From NCBI GenBank assembly GCA_964035545.1, contig OZ037768.1, positions 5,695,241 through 5,759,240 on the forward strand: a DNA stretch of 64,000 nucleotides. The letters run 5' to 3'. This document shows positions 10,535-18,674 of the stretch, piece after piece (positions within the stretch are counted from its first letter, which is position 1; each line of letters begins with the position of its first letter). Source of the DNA: Bugula neritina. Taxonomy: Eukaryota; Bryozoa; Gymnolaemata; Cheilostomatida; Bugulidae. The notes beneath the pieces are model-generated. The model saw only the letters and a program-made list of their open reading frames with translations. It was not told the origin of the DNA and ran no database searches. Position numbers and translations under genes: made by a program.

Positions 10535-11608
10535 TTAACTGCGGGCCGCACGCTTCATGCGTTTAATAGACTCCTGTAAGTATTTGAGTTCACTGGATGC
10601 TGCCTGTACCCGTGGGGCCAGCCTGTACACTTCTTGCTCCAAGTCATGCGCCCTAGCTTCTACCTCACGTAGGTTACGGGCCCAGGGGGACGAGCGAGAG
10701 GAAGTTGGTTGCCTGTGTCGTTTCCGCTCTGAGGATGGAAGAGGAGGAGGGAGTGTATACGCATTTGTGTCTACTCTCTGTAGTACGACACGAGGAAAGG
10801 TATGCGGCATGCGTATAGGACTGTGAGGTGGAGAGTTAGCAGACTGTGTAGGTTTATCTGCGGCTCCAGAGATGATGGGTCGCGGGGAAGGGAAGCCTTG
10901 CTCCAGGCGAGATAGCCGAGCTGAGTCAGTGATGAGTGGTTTGATGGCGTTGAGAAAAGCAGGATAGGATGATTCGTCTACTTCATAGACATGCCCTTGA
11001 TAACACTGCATAGTACGTTGGTGCCGCAACAGGTAGTCACGATTGTAGCTATATTCTCCGCAAGGGCAGAAAGTGGTGATGTAGTGTTGCGGCAAGTGTA
11101 CTTTTAGTCTGCGGTGGGTCGTGAATCGCTGTTGGCAGAGGTTGCATTCACGATTACCCTCACCTCCTTGATGGGTCCTGATCTCTCTCTCTGTGGCAGG
11201 GGTAATCCAGTTGGAGGTTGCTTCCAACTGGGGTGGCAGTTTCCTGGTGGTAGAAGTTGTTGGGGCCGGCTCTGAGTCCCACGCCATCTCTAGAGAAGGC
11301 ATGCCCGGAGAGACGGGCGCGAGTGTGTCTACAAAAGTAGAATTAGTGTTAGATCGCGGTGGATCTTTACAACCTAATTCTAGTGACTGTCGACCGTTGC
11401 TAGTCTGAGAGTCACTGCTTTTGGAATGCACTCGAGGAACTGATGAATCATGTGTGGACTGACCAAGAACAGTGTCTAGCTCCAGGTCTAACAGACCATC
11501 GGCCATTACAGTGTCTTCATCGTCATTCACATGAAACGTGGTTCCCAGTAATTCTGATTCAATCTGCTGAATTAGTTCAGAATCTACTGGCATCGAGCCC
11601 GTTTCCAT
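10535..11608 (-). CDS. Accessory C2H2 zinc-finger / coiled-coil ORF of the Gypsy element
   Basis: A 357-codon frame with an ATG at 11606-11608, lying between integrase and the 3' LTR on the element's strand. Residues 1-140 are acidic and Ser/Thr/Pro-rich. A classical finger follows (C155, C158, H171, H175), then at once a second Cys/His cluster with the tight CPC pair (C181, C183, H196, C202). Residues about 310-350 have the Glu/Arg/Leu periodicity of a coiled coil, and the tail is basic (KRMKRAA). Standard Gypsy elements have no such gene; a retroviral-like env is excluded because there is no signal or transmembrane segment. Function is unknown; nucleic-acid binding is inferred from the fingers. 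A donor-like CAG/GTAAGC just upstream (around 11640) hints that it may be made from a spliced RNA. Confidence 0.8.
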   Translation of the reverse strand: METGSMPVDSELIQQIESELLGTTFHVNDDEDTVMADGLLDLELDTVLGQSTHDSSVPRVHSKSSDSQTSNGRQSLELGCKDPPRSNTNSTFVDTLAPVSPGMPSLEMAWDSEPAPTTSTTRKLPPQLEATSNWITPATEREIRTHQGGEGNRECNLCQQRFTTHRRLKVHLPQHYITTFCPCGEYSYNRDYLLRHQRTMQCYQGHVYEVDESSYPAFLNAIKPLITDSARLSRLEQGFPSPRPIISGAADKPTQSANSPPHSPIRMPHTFPRVVLQRVDTNAYTLPPPLPSSERKRHRQPTSSRSSPWARNLREVEARAHDLEQEVYRLAPRVQAASSELKYLQESIKRMKRAARS

Positions 11609-11625
11609 GAATAGGAATACAAGAC

Positions 11626-11924
11626 TTATACTGGCTTACCTGGGAACTCGGTATTAATGTCCATACTCAACGTTCTTGGTAAGGTTGGAGCTGGTTGTGA
11701 GATACGTCTGCCTTTGGCGATGTCAGCATAAGAAAAGGCTGAGCATCGTTTCTGAGGCACGAGGTCGGAACTATTTGCTTTACGCGCATTAATTCCTCCC
11801 ACTATTCCGCCCTCGCAAAAGTTGATATTTGCGTGGGGTTCACAACTCCAACATTTTTCCGTACGGTTTTCCCCTAGACTTTCATATGCGCCGCTTCTAA
11901 TGCAGTCACATACGAAGTCTTTCA
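11626..11924 (-). other. Open Cys-containing stretch between pol tail and zinc-finger ORF
   Basis: About 100 codons stay open on the element's strand but with no ATG at the start (the frame opens at a TTG overlapping the end of the pol tail). It contains a CDC and a CWSC pair and ends shortly after a donor-like CAG/GTAAGC. It may be untranslated leader, or a 5' part of the zinc-finger protein; nothing decides between these. Confidence 0.3.
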
Positions 11925-12266
11925 AATACGGTGGGGGTTTCCTCGTACGCTGTCCCCTCTCTCGGGGGGTGACACACTTGCCGGTTCGTTAGTAGGGGCC
12001 TCTAATGGCGTCTCTACTTCACCGTTAGTGGTCACCTCTTCTTGTTCTCCGGATGGAGCCCCTCCCTCCGTGGGGGTTTGCACTTCCGGAACCGGCTCGG
12101 TTTCTGGAAGTGATGGAATTAGACTTGGCGGTGGCGGACACGCTTCTGTTGACAAAAGCTGCCGCTCCTCTCTCACCAAGTTTTCCTCCCGCGGTATGAC
12201 CACTTCGTATTCAGGTCCATGCCGCCGTCGCCCGCGCGTCGTTGTCTGCCTCCTGGGCTCTAACAA
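11922..12266 (-). pseudogene. Pol C-terminal tail in a shifted frame
   Basis: About 114 codons rich in Pro, Glu, Thr and Arg that follow integrase but in a different frame. The switch point is at the 8-G run 12268-12275, after which the original frame gives only a short tail ending at 12211. A length change in that homopolymer, real or a sequencing error, is the simplest explanation. Such charged, proline-rich tails are common at the C-terminus of Gypsy integrases. Confidence 0.55.
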
Positions 12267-13683
12267 CGGGGGGGGCTTCTCCCACTCCGTCAGGGCTAGC
12301 CCAATACGGTTTCAAGCGAGACTCATTTTGGATAGACACCTGTCCTGAGCGCTCAATCTTGTACGTATGATTGGGCATAGCCTCGACGACCACGTAGGGG
12401 CCTACGAACTTAGGCTTCAGCTTATCAGCCTGTCCGCGGCGCCTACGGTAATTGACCATCCACACCTTATCTCCTCTTTGATAGAGGGGTGGTTCATCGG
12501 AATCTTCGTGCCGCACCTTCCACTGCTGTTGGCGCAGTATCTCGTGTGCGGCCTTCATCCGTTCCACTAGTTCACTGGCATACTCATGGACTGAGTTATC
12601 CTGCTCTGGAACGTGATAGGTGAGATGGTCAGGGACACGAGTCTCTCTCCCGAGCATCAAGAGGTTTGGGGTCTCACCAGTACTGGTGTGTGGGGTGCTA
12701 CGGTATGCACGCATGACTTGCGGCAACACCGTATCCCATTCCTCTTGACCTCGTCCAAGGAGGAGACTCCGGAGCGCATCACCTAGCATCCGGTTGTTGC
12801 GCTCCACCACCCCGTTACCTTGAGGGTGGTAGGGGGTGGTCCTGCTCTGATTTACTCCCCAGAGGTGGCAAAGGTCGCTCATCAGTTGAGACTGGAATTG
12901 AGCGCCTTGATCAGAGTGTATCTGTTCGGGAAGGCCAAAATAACAGAATACATGTTGGTCTAGTGCCCTGGCCACTGTTGGGGCTGATGCATCTGGGATA
13001 GCCAGAGCATCCGCCCACCTAGTAAAGTGGTCGGTTAGTACTAAGATCCAATTATTGCCTCTGGGGGTCAGGGGCATGGGTCCGACCAGGTCTACAGCGA
13101 CCACTTGCCAGGGCCTACCAGCATATAGCCTCCGCCGTCCTGCTTCACCAGGGGGGCGGCTATGCTTACTGGCCTGGCAGATCTCACACTGTTTGACTCT
13201 GAGCCGGACGTCACGCTCCATCTGCGGCCAATACCACCGGAGTCGTAATTTAGATATCACTCGCTTGACCCCTGCGTGAGCCTGCTTGTGAGTATCCCAA
13301 ATCAACTCACGGCGGATGGCTGTGGGGCAGACTACCCTCTTCCTTTCCGGGTGTCTGCCGCTGGCAGCTAGCGAGATGGTTAGCAACCCATCCTGCCCGA
13401 TCCGCAGCGAGTCCCAACGCTGACAGTATAGCCGGAACTCGGCGCATCCCTGTCGTATGCGTTCCTCGCTGGGTCGTCGCCCTTCCCTTTTGGCCCGGTA
13501 GATGTCTGCCACGACTCCCGGCAGCTCTTCTTGGAGCTTCTTCAGCTCTCGAACATTACCGGCCAGTACAGGGTTGGCGCGGAGGTTTTGTACATCCTCC
13601 GGGGACTCATCAACTCTTTGCCTGAGTTGACCTTGATCCCAGTCAAATGGTGCTCCGTGATGAGCCAGCGTCTCCAACTCGCA
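12211..13683 (-). CDS. Gypsy integrase (C-terminal part of pol after an in-frame TGA)
   Basis: Open from just after the TGA at 13684-13686, in the same frame as protease-RT. Contains the HHCC zinc-binding domain (HKQAH then CEICQ), the DDE core (VDLVGP, HSDQGAQFQ, NGVVERNNR) and a GPY/F-type C-terminal domain (KFVGPYVVVE). This order after RNase H places the element in Ty3/Gypsy. There is no ATG near the start, so the protein would need readthrough of the stop, or this copy is defective. Confidence 0.9.
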   Translation of the reverse strand, partial: CELETLAHHGAPFDWDQGQLRQRVDESPEDVQNLRANPVLAGNVRELKKLQEELPGVVADIYRAKREGRRPSEERIRQGCAEFRLYCQRWDSLRIGQDGLLTISLAASGRHPERKRVVCPTAIRRELIWDTHKQAHAGVKRVISKLRLRWYWPQMERDVRLRVKQCEICQASKHSRPPGEAGRRRLYAGRPWQVVAVDLVGPMPLTPRGNNWILVLTDHFTRWADALAIPDASAPTVARALDQHVFCYFGLPEQIHSDQGAQFQSQLMSDLCHLWGVNQSRTTPYHPQGNGVVERNNRMLGDALRSLLLGRGQEEWDTVLPQVMRAYRSTPHTSTGETPNLLMLGRETRVPDHLTYHVPEQDNSVHEYASELVERMKAAHEILRQQQWKVRHEDSDEPPLYQRGDKVWMVNYRRRRGQADKLKPKFVGPYVVVEAMPNHTYKIERSGQVSIQNESRLKPYWASPDGVGEAPPVVRAQEADNDARATAAWT

Positions 13684-16197
13684 TCATGGGGGACCTCCAT
13701 CCCTCCTCTCGATGTTGAGACACTGTTTGCAACCTCCGTCAGGTCGGCGACTCAACCCATCCGCATTGCTGTGTCTCTTGCCCGGTCGGTGTTCGATCCG
13801 GTACGAGAATTCAGCTAGGATTTCGAGCCACCGGGCGACCTGACTGGAGGGCTCTGCTCTCCTGCACAACCAGATCAGCGAGGCATGATCCGTACGCAGC
13901 CGGAACTTCCTGCCATATAGGTATGGTCGGAAGTGCTTCACTGACTTGATTACTGCCAGCAGCTCCTTGCGGGTAGTGCAGTAATTCCGTTCAGCGGGAG
14001 AGAGAGACTTGCTGTAGTAGGCTACTACTACTTCTCGGCCTTCCTGCACTTGCGACAGCACAGCGCCAACATTCTGGTCACTGGCGTCTGTGTCTAGGAT
14101 GTACTCCAGAGTGGGGTCTGGGTAGGCCAAGATGGGCGCCGTTAGGAGGCAGCCCTTGAGGCGGTCGAACGCTTCTTGTTCGACTGGAGTCCACTGCCAC
14201 GTCACTCCCTTTGCGGTAAGCCGGTTTAACGGCTGGGCTATGCCCGCAAAGTCTGGTATGTATTGCCTGTAATACCCTACCAGCCCCAAGAAAGCCCGGA
14301 GTCCGGTCAAGTCTTGGGGGGTGACCCAGTCTTCTACTGCCCGTACCTTTTCGGGATCCGTTGCCACGCCGTTTCGACCGACAACGTGCCCCAGGTACTT
14401 GACCTCCGGCTGCAACAGAGCGCACTTGGAAGGTTTGAGCTTAAGACCGGCACCTCGGAGTCTCTCGAAAACCTCCTGCAGACGACTGACATGTGTCTCG
14501 AAGTCTGGAGAGATTACGATGACATCATCGAGGTAGACCAGCAGTGTCTTCCAATGGAGTCCGCTAAGGACTTGTTCCATCAGCCTCTGGAAGGTGGCTG
14601 GGGCGGAGGTTAACCCGAAGGGCAGCACCTTCCACTTCCACAAACCGTCCCGTGTGATAAACGCCGCTTTCTCCTGGGCGTCGGGACTCAGAGGAACCTG
14701 CCAATAGCCGCTTAGCAAGTCTAACGTACTGAAGTACTTGCTGCCGGCTAGGGCGTCCAATGACTCGTCAATACGAGGTAGAGGGTAGGCGTCCTGTATG
14801 GTTACGCTATTGAGTTTGCGGTAGTCCACACAGAACCGCCAACTGCCGTCTTTCTTCCGGACCAGTACGACTGGCGAGCTCCACGCACTATGGGCGGGCT
14901 CTATCAGTCCCCGGTCCAGAAGATCCCGTACTTGTCGGCTAACCTCCTTCTCTTTCTCCGGCCCCAGCCTGCGCGTGGGCTGCCGGACAGGGGCTGTCCC
15001 TGCAGTCAGCGGTATTTCGTGTCTGACAATTCCAGTCAGTCCCACGTCATTCTCCCCGCTGCTGAACACATCACCGTAGTCGCGTAGTAACTTGGCCATA
15101 GCTTGGCGTTCTCTGTTACTCGCGCAGCCGCCACTGGCTGTTTCGTATAACTCCCGGAGATGTGTCGGGACTGCCCCTCGTCCCTGAATAGGGTGTCGAG
15201 GGGGTGCCTCCGTCGCGTCACCCAGCGACGGGCCCACGTCCTCTTCCTGGACGGAATGGAACCGGCCCAGCATTGACCCAGCTGGGAGCTCAATGGGCTC
15301 GGTAAAGGGGTTGACGCACTGCACTAAGACCTCCCCTCGCTCAGTTAGTCGGTTTAAACTACTGGCGAGTTGGATCTTTTCATGTGCGCTTTCAACGACC
15401 CCGAGCCTGGCTATCCGGTTGCTGTTCACTCGGCAGTGGATAGTAGCTCTGGAGCGTCCGGGTACGGTGCAGTTCCGAACTACCTGAACACCGCCCACCA
15501 GAGGACGCCCAAACTTATCCACACAGGCGAGTTCTCGCCCGCCCATCAGCACCACCGACTTACTAAAATCTATTCGGCACTGGTGTTGCTTCAAGAAGGG
15601 CATGCCGAGGATAGCATCTTCCTCCAGTTGACCTATGATAAAGGTCTCCTGTACAGCCTGATCTCGGACACGCCCAGGGAGCTCGATAATACCATAAAAG
15701 GGGATACATGACCCGTCTGCCAGGGTGCCATGTTCTCCAGTATACGGTCGTACTCTATCCCTGTCCCGGCGGGGCAGTGCCTCAAAGACCCTACGGCTGA
15801 GAAGGTTGGTAGTACAACCGGAGTCGAGCAGGAAAGTGACGGCGTTGCCGGCCACCTTTCCAGGTAGGAAGTAGCTCTCTCCATGTGGTTGTACTTTCAC
15901 CCCCCCCCCCCGCATGTGCTGTCCTGGTTGGACAGGACGGCGGGGGTTCCACCCGTGGTTTACGGGGCTTCCGGCGGCGAGGTTGGTGCCGGCGGGGTTT
16001 GGGCCTCTCCACTGGGCCTTCTGGCTCCATTTCAGTGGCGGGCTCCTCCTCCCGAGGTAACCGGTGAAACCGGTTAGCGAGTGGCAGGGAAAAGGTACTG
16101 GGCCGTTGTGCGGGCCTACTAGTCCTGCGTGGTACCTGCCACTCGGGTAGAATGTTCCGCCGGGTCCGTACGGACAGACGACGGCGTGTTCCACCAT
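13684..16197 (-). CDS. Gypsy pol: aspartic protease, reverse transcriptase, RNase H
   Basis: About 837 codons from ATG 16195-16197 to TGA 13684-13686. The protease active site is LLDSGCTTNLLS; RT shows DYRKLNSVT, PLPRIDE, LPFGLTSAP and the catalytic LVYLDDV; RNase H shows DTDASDQNVGAVLSQ and the closing SNADGLSRRP. It is in the same frame as gag, separated only by TAA 16204-16206, and as integrase, separated only by the TGA. The region before the protease carries scattered Cys and His but no clear CCHC knuckle. Confidence 0.95.
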   Translation of the reverse strand: MVEHAVVCPYGPGGTFYPSGRYHAGLVGPHNGPVPFPCHSLTGFTGYLGRRSPPLKWSQKAQWRGPNPAGTNLAAGSPVNHGWNPRRPVQPGQHMRGGGVKVQPHGESYFLPGKVAGNAVTFLLDSGCTTNLLSRRVFEALPRRDRDRVRPYTGEHGTLADGSCIPFYGIIELPGRVRDQAVQETFIIGQLEEDAILGMPFLKQHQCRIDFSKSVVLMGGRELACVDKFGRPLVGGVQVVRNCTVPGRSRATIHCRVNSNRIARLGVVESAHEKIQLASSLNRLTERGEVLVQCVNPFTEPIELPAGSMLGRFHSVQEEDVGPSLGDATEAPPRHPIQGRGAVPTHLRELYETASGGCASNRERQAMAKLLRDYGDVFSSGENDVGLTGIVRHEIPLTAGTAPVRQPTRRLGPEKEKEVSRQVRDLLDRGLIEPAHSAWSSPVVLVRKKDGSWRFCVDYRKLNSVTIQDAYPLPRIDESLDALAGSKYFSTLDLLSGYWQVPLSPDAQEKAAFITRDGLWKWKVLPFGLTSAPATFQRLMEQVLSGLHWKTLLVYLDDVIVISPDFETHVSRLQEVFERLRGAGLKLKPSKCALLQPEVKYLGHVVGRNGVATDPEKVRAVEDWVTPQDLTGLRAFLGLVGYYRQYIPDFAGIAQPLNRLTAKGVTWQWTPVEQEAFDRLKGCLLTAPILAYPDPTLEYILDTDASDQNVGAVLSQVQEGREVVVAYYSKSLSPAERNYCTTRKELLAVIKSVKHFRPYLYGRKFRLRTDHASLIWLCRRAEPSSQVARWLEILAEFSYRIEHRPGKRHSNADGLSRRPDGGCKQCLNIERRDGGPP

Positions 16198-16203
16198 ACT
16201 CCT

Positions 16204-17070
16204 TTAGTTGCGGCCCGCGGGGAGGGAGAGCGTCCGCGGGCCGTGACAGTTTAACGCCCCCTGGTATTGGGGTCGTCCTTTCTGTCCCTGGTCCTGATCA
16301 GCGCTACTCCAGCCTTGCCCCACAGGTGTTGGGGGCATCCGCAAGGCCTGACCGGGGCCAGCACCGGCCAGAATGGTCACCAATTGTCCCAGCATCTCTA
16401 CCATACGGTCCACTTCGGCTTCCAGCGGGAGGGCTTCGGAGCTTGTCGTAGCCCGAGCAGCGCTGACTCCAACTACTGGTGGGTTCCGTTGTGCTCGATG
16501 CATTTGGGTAGCCAACAGGTAAGCTTCTCCAGCCTCCAGGGCATCCTCTATTCTGGTTATCCCTTTAGCTCGTAGGTGATGGTCTAGGCCCAGGTCGTTT
16601 AGGGACTGGACAAAGGCGTCATAGGTGTAACGCTCTTGGTGTTGTGCTGGCAGATCGCTATATGCAATCTGCGCCAGCTTCTTCACCGTCGCGGCATGTT
16701 CTTGTAGCGAGGTCCGCGGGGTGCGGCACAATCTCTCCAGCTTGGTCCTGGCGTCTATGACGGAGGTGCCAAAACGGGCCCGCAGCGCAGCCAGTATGCC
16801 GTCTACGTCCGTTCCCACTCCGTACGGCTTGGCTTGCTCCGTCACCGCCCTCCGCAATTTGATAAGGGCCACTCTATGCGGCCATTGAGCAACTTCCATT
16901 ACCTCTCTAAATTCTTGTATAAATTGTTCGACATCTTCCGACCCAGTAAAGGTGGGAGCTTTCAAGCAATGTCTATAAGCTTCTTCTCCTTCACGATTCA
17001 CAGGATTAACAGCATTTCTACGCTCACCTTCTACTGGGGGTGGTTGCATTCTAGCATGTTCGGTCTCCAT
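16204..17070 (-). CDS. Gypsy gag (capsid-like) protein
   Basis: About 288 codons from ATG 17068-17070 to TAA 16204-16206. The middle has the retrotransposon gag pattern (FTGSEDVEQFIQEF, RRAVTEQAKPY, YTYDAFVQSL). The C-terminus is Gln/Gly-rich and stops just after a single NCHGP, where a CCHC zinc knuckle would be expected, so no complete nucleocapsid knuckle is seen. The primer-binding site lies just upstream. Confidence 0.85.
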   Translation of the reverse strand: METEHARMQPPPVEGERRNAVNPVNREGEEAYRHCLKAPTFTGSEDVEQFIQEFREVMEVAQWPHRVALIKLRRAVTEQAKPYGVGTDVDGILAALRARFGTSVIDARTKLERLCRTPRTSLQEHAATVKKLAQIAYSDLPAQHQERYTYDAFVQSLNDLGLDHHLRAKGITRIEDALEAGEAYLLATQMHRAQRNPPVVGVSAARATTSSEALPLEAEVDRMVEMLGQLVTILAGAGPGQALRMPPTPVGQGWSSADQDQGQKGRPQYQGALNCHGPRTLSLPAGRN

Positions 17071-17084
17071 CTTTGATATACACA

Positions 17085-17103
17085 AATCCCACCGCTGCCA
17101 CCA
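17085..17103 (-). other. Primer-binding site for tRNA-Leu
   Basis: The plus strand here reads AATCCCACCGCTGCCACCA, which is the 3' end of a eukaryotic tRNA-Leu with its CCA tail as I remember the human AAG isoacceptor. The element's strand is therefore complementary to it. It lies one base inside the 5' LTR, the standard place for minus-strand priming. Confidence 0.85.
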
Positions 17104-17104
17104 C

Positions 17105-17409
17105 TGTTATAGTTTTCAGATTTAGGGTTGATGTGTCACCAAGAGAGTCTATTTAACACTAGAGAAACTTCACCAGTTAAGTCGAGTAGATATCGTTATA
17201 TTTAATGCAAGAATACATAATAAAAATCCAATGTACAACAGTAATGATACACACGTCTATTTAGTTTACAGCACTATCCTCAACTGAGCTAGTAGCGCGA
17301 AGCGGCTACTATTACTTATAAAACAGCCTAGCTAATTGGCTAATACATTGTTCCGGGTCAATACGCAACCTTGCGTATTGTGTTGCTGGTAGCTCCACGA
17401 GCCACCACA
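17105..17409 (-). repeat. 5' LTR of the Gypsy element
   Basis: 305-bp repeat identical by eye to 9963-10267, followed by the target-site bases ATAC at 17410-17413. It holds the same perfect stem at 17359-17380. Confidence 0.95.
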
Positions 17410-17413
17410 ATAC

Positions 17414-18510
17414 AATGTTATTCTCATCTATCTCCACTTTGTCCTGTTTGGGTAGCGGGATGTTTTACAGTGTTATGAACAAAGTTTAATCATTTCAGAT
17501 ACAGCCTGCAGAAATAATCTTTCATATAATTTTTTTTATCCAATTCAAACAATAATAAGCAAGATAAATGGTGAAATCTACACACAGATATAAAATAATA
17601 ATGTAAACTTTGATCAACCTTTAACCGACTTCTAACTGGGGGTCGTCTAACTGAAATTTGGTCGCCTGACTGAAAGTCGTCTATCTGGAATGACACCCAC
17701 CATATAAGTACTCCGCTACAAGTGCAGTATAGGATATCACTAGACTATCAGCATGCTTGCCTTAATTCATTAGTGTCAAAAATATACACTGTTTCTTATC
17801 TTGATGCTCATGGGTTAGCGGTTAAAGAACATCCTGGCATATACATGCATAATTTAGTTATCAAGCATTAGTGAAGTCAAAAAATTTGTTGACAAAAATA
17901 ATTGAATTTGCAATTAAAGTAAGGATGATTAACATGTTAACAGCATAGCTTGAGGTGAAGTCTAAAACCCACCTACTTGCACTTGCGATAGTTGCCAAGT
18001 TTCTACCTATACTAATGCCACACAAGCTGTTGGGCAGGCAAGATGTGTGTGTGTAAGTGCGTGTGTGTGTTTATTTCATCATAGACATTTACACTGATTA
18101 TAAAATAGATGAAAAAAGAAACGACAATAATTATCAAAAGAAAGTGTAGGTAACAAGGAAAAAAATTATTTTGAAGATGATGATGGGGCCCATTGCGAAA
18201 AAGGCAAAGCCAGCAAGAACGCGAGCCCGAGTCAATAGTGCATCATACAAATTAATGAACAAATCAAATGTTCACTCTGTAGAGATGAGGTGCTGTCTCA
18301 GCTCTCCCTTAAAATTACCTAAACAGGGTATCATTCTCATGTTAATTGTTTGTTACTAAAATTTGAATTGAAAAAAGTAAAATAGCTGCAAATAATTGCT
18401 GTTGTTGTTTGTAACTGGCATTACATCCTTGCTATCAGAGTTTTTGCACAATGATGACAATAAAAACTAGTTATATACTTTCTAAAGTTATCTGTACTGT
18501 TTTCAGTTAG
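17414..18510. other. Intergenic stretch between the retrotransposon and MOXD1-like A
   Basis: About 1.1 kb without a supported gene. It holds a short TG microsatellite near 18045-18071 and only short open frames. Confidence 0.6.
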
Positions 18511-18519
18511 GCTTGTTGC

Positions 18520-18525
18520 TTTATT
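18520..18525 (-). terminator. Poly(A) signal of MOXD1-like copy A
   Basis: Minus-strand AATAAA about 150 bases after the stop codon. Copy B has the same signal at 24876-24881 in a matching 3' UTR. Confidence 0.6.
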
Positions 18526-18674
18526 GATAAAATTAATTTATCTGTTTGGTACTAATATAAAATTATGATTCAAAAGGAATATCATAGAAAAATTTCAAAA
18601 CAAAATATACCAAAGCAGTGACATCATAATAATCAAACTGGCAAAGTGTGAGAATTAATTTCAAGTCTTCAGCA

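Larger units (their letters stand above)
9963..17409 (-). mobile_element. Full-length Ty3/Gypsy LTR retrotransposon, minus strand, 7447 bp
   Basis: Two LTRs of 305 bp flank gag, protease, reverse transcriptase, RNase H and integrase in Ty3/Gypsy order (integrase after RNase H). On the minus strand the element begins TGTGGTGG and ends TATAACA (TG...CA). The flanking bases ATAC at 9959-9962 and 17410-17413 form a 4-bp target duplication. A primer site complementary to tRNA-Leu and a purine-rich tract sit at the expected inner LTR edges. The LTRs read identical base for base, so the insertion is recent. An additional zinc-finger ORF follows pol. Its GC content is visibly higher than the AT-rich host sequence. 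Confidence 0.97.

Noticed and set aside
10229-10551. Open frames across the LTR edge on both strands
   Set aside because: They cross the LTR boundary and polypurine tract and show no domain; shadows of non-coding element sequence.
13055-16575. Many plus-strand open frames across the retrotransposon
   Set aside because: Antisense shadows of the GC-rich gag-pol frames; none has a recognisable domain.
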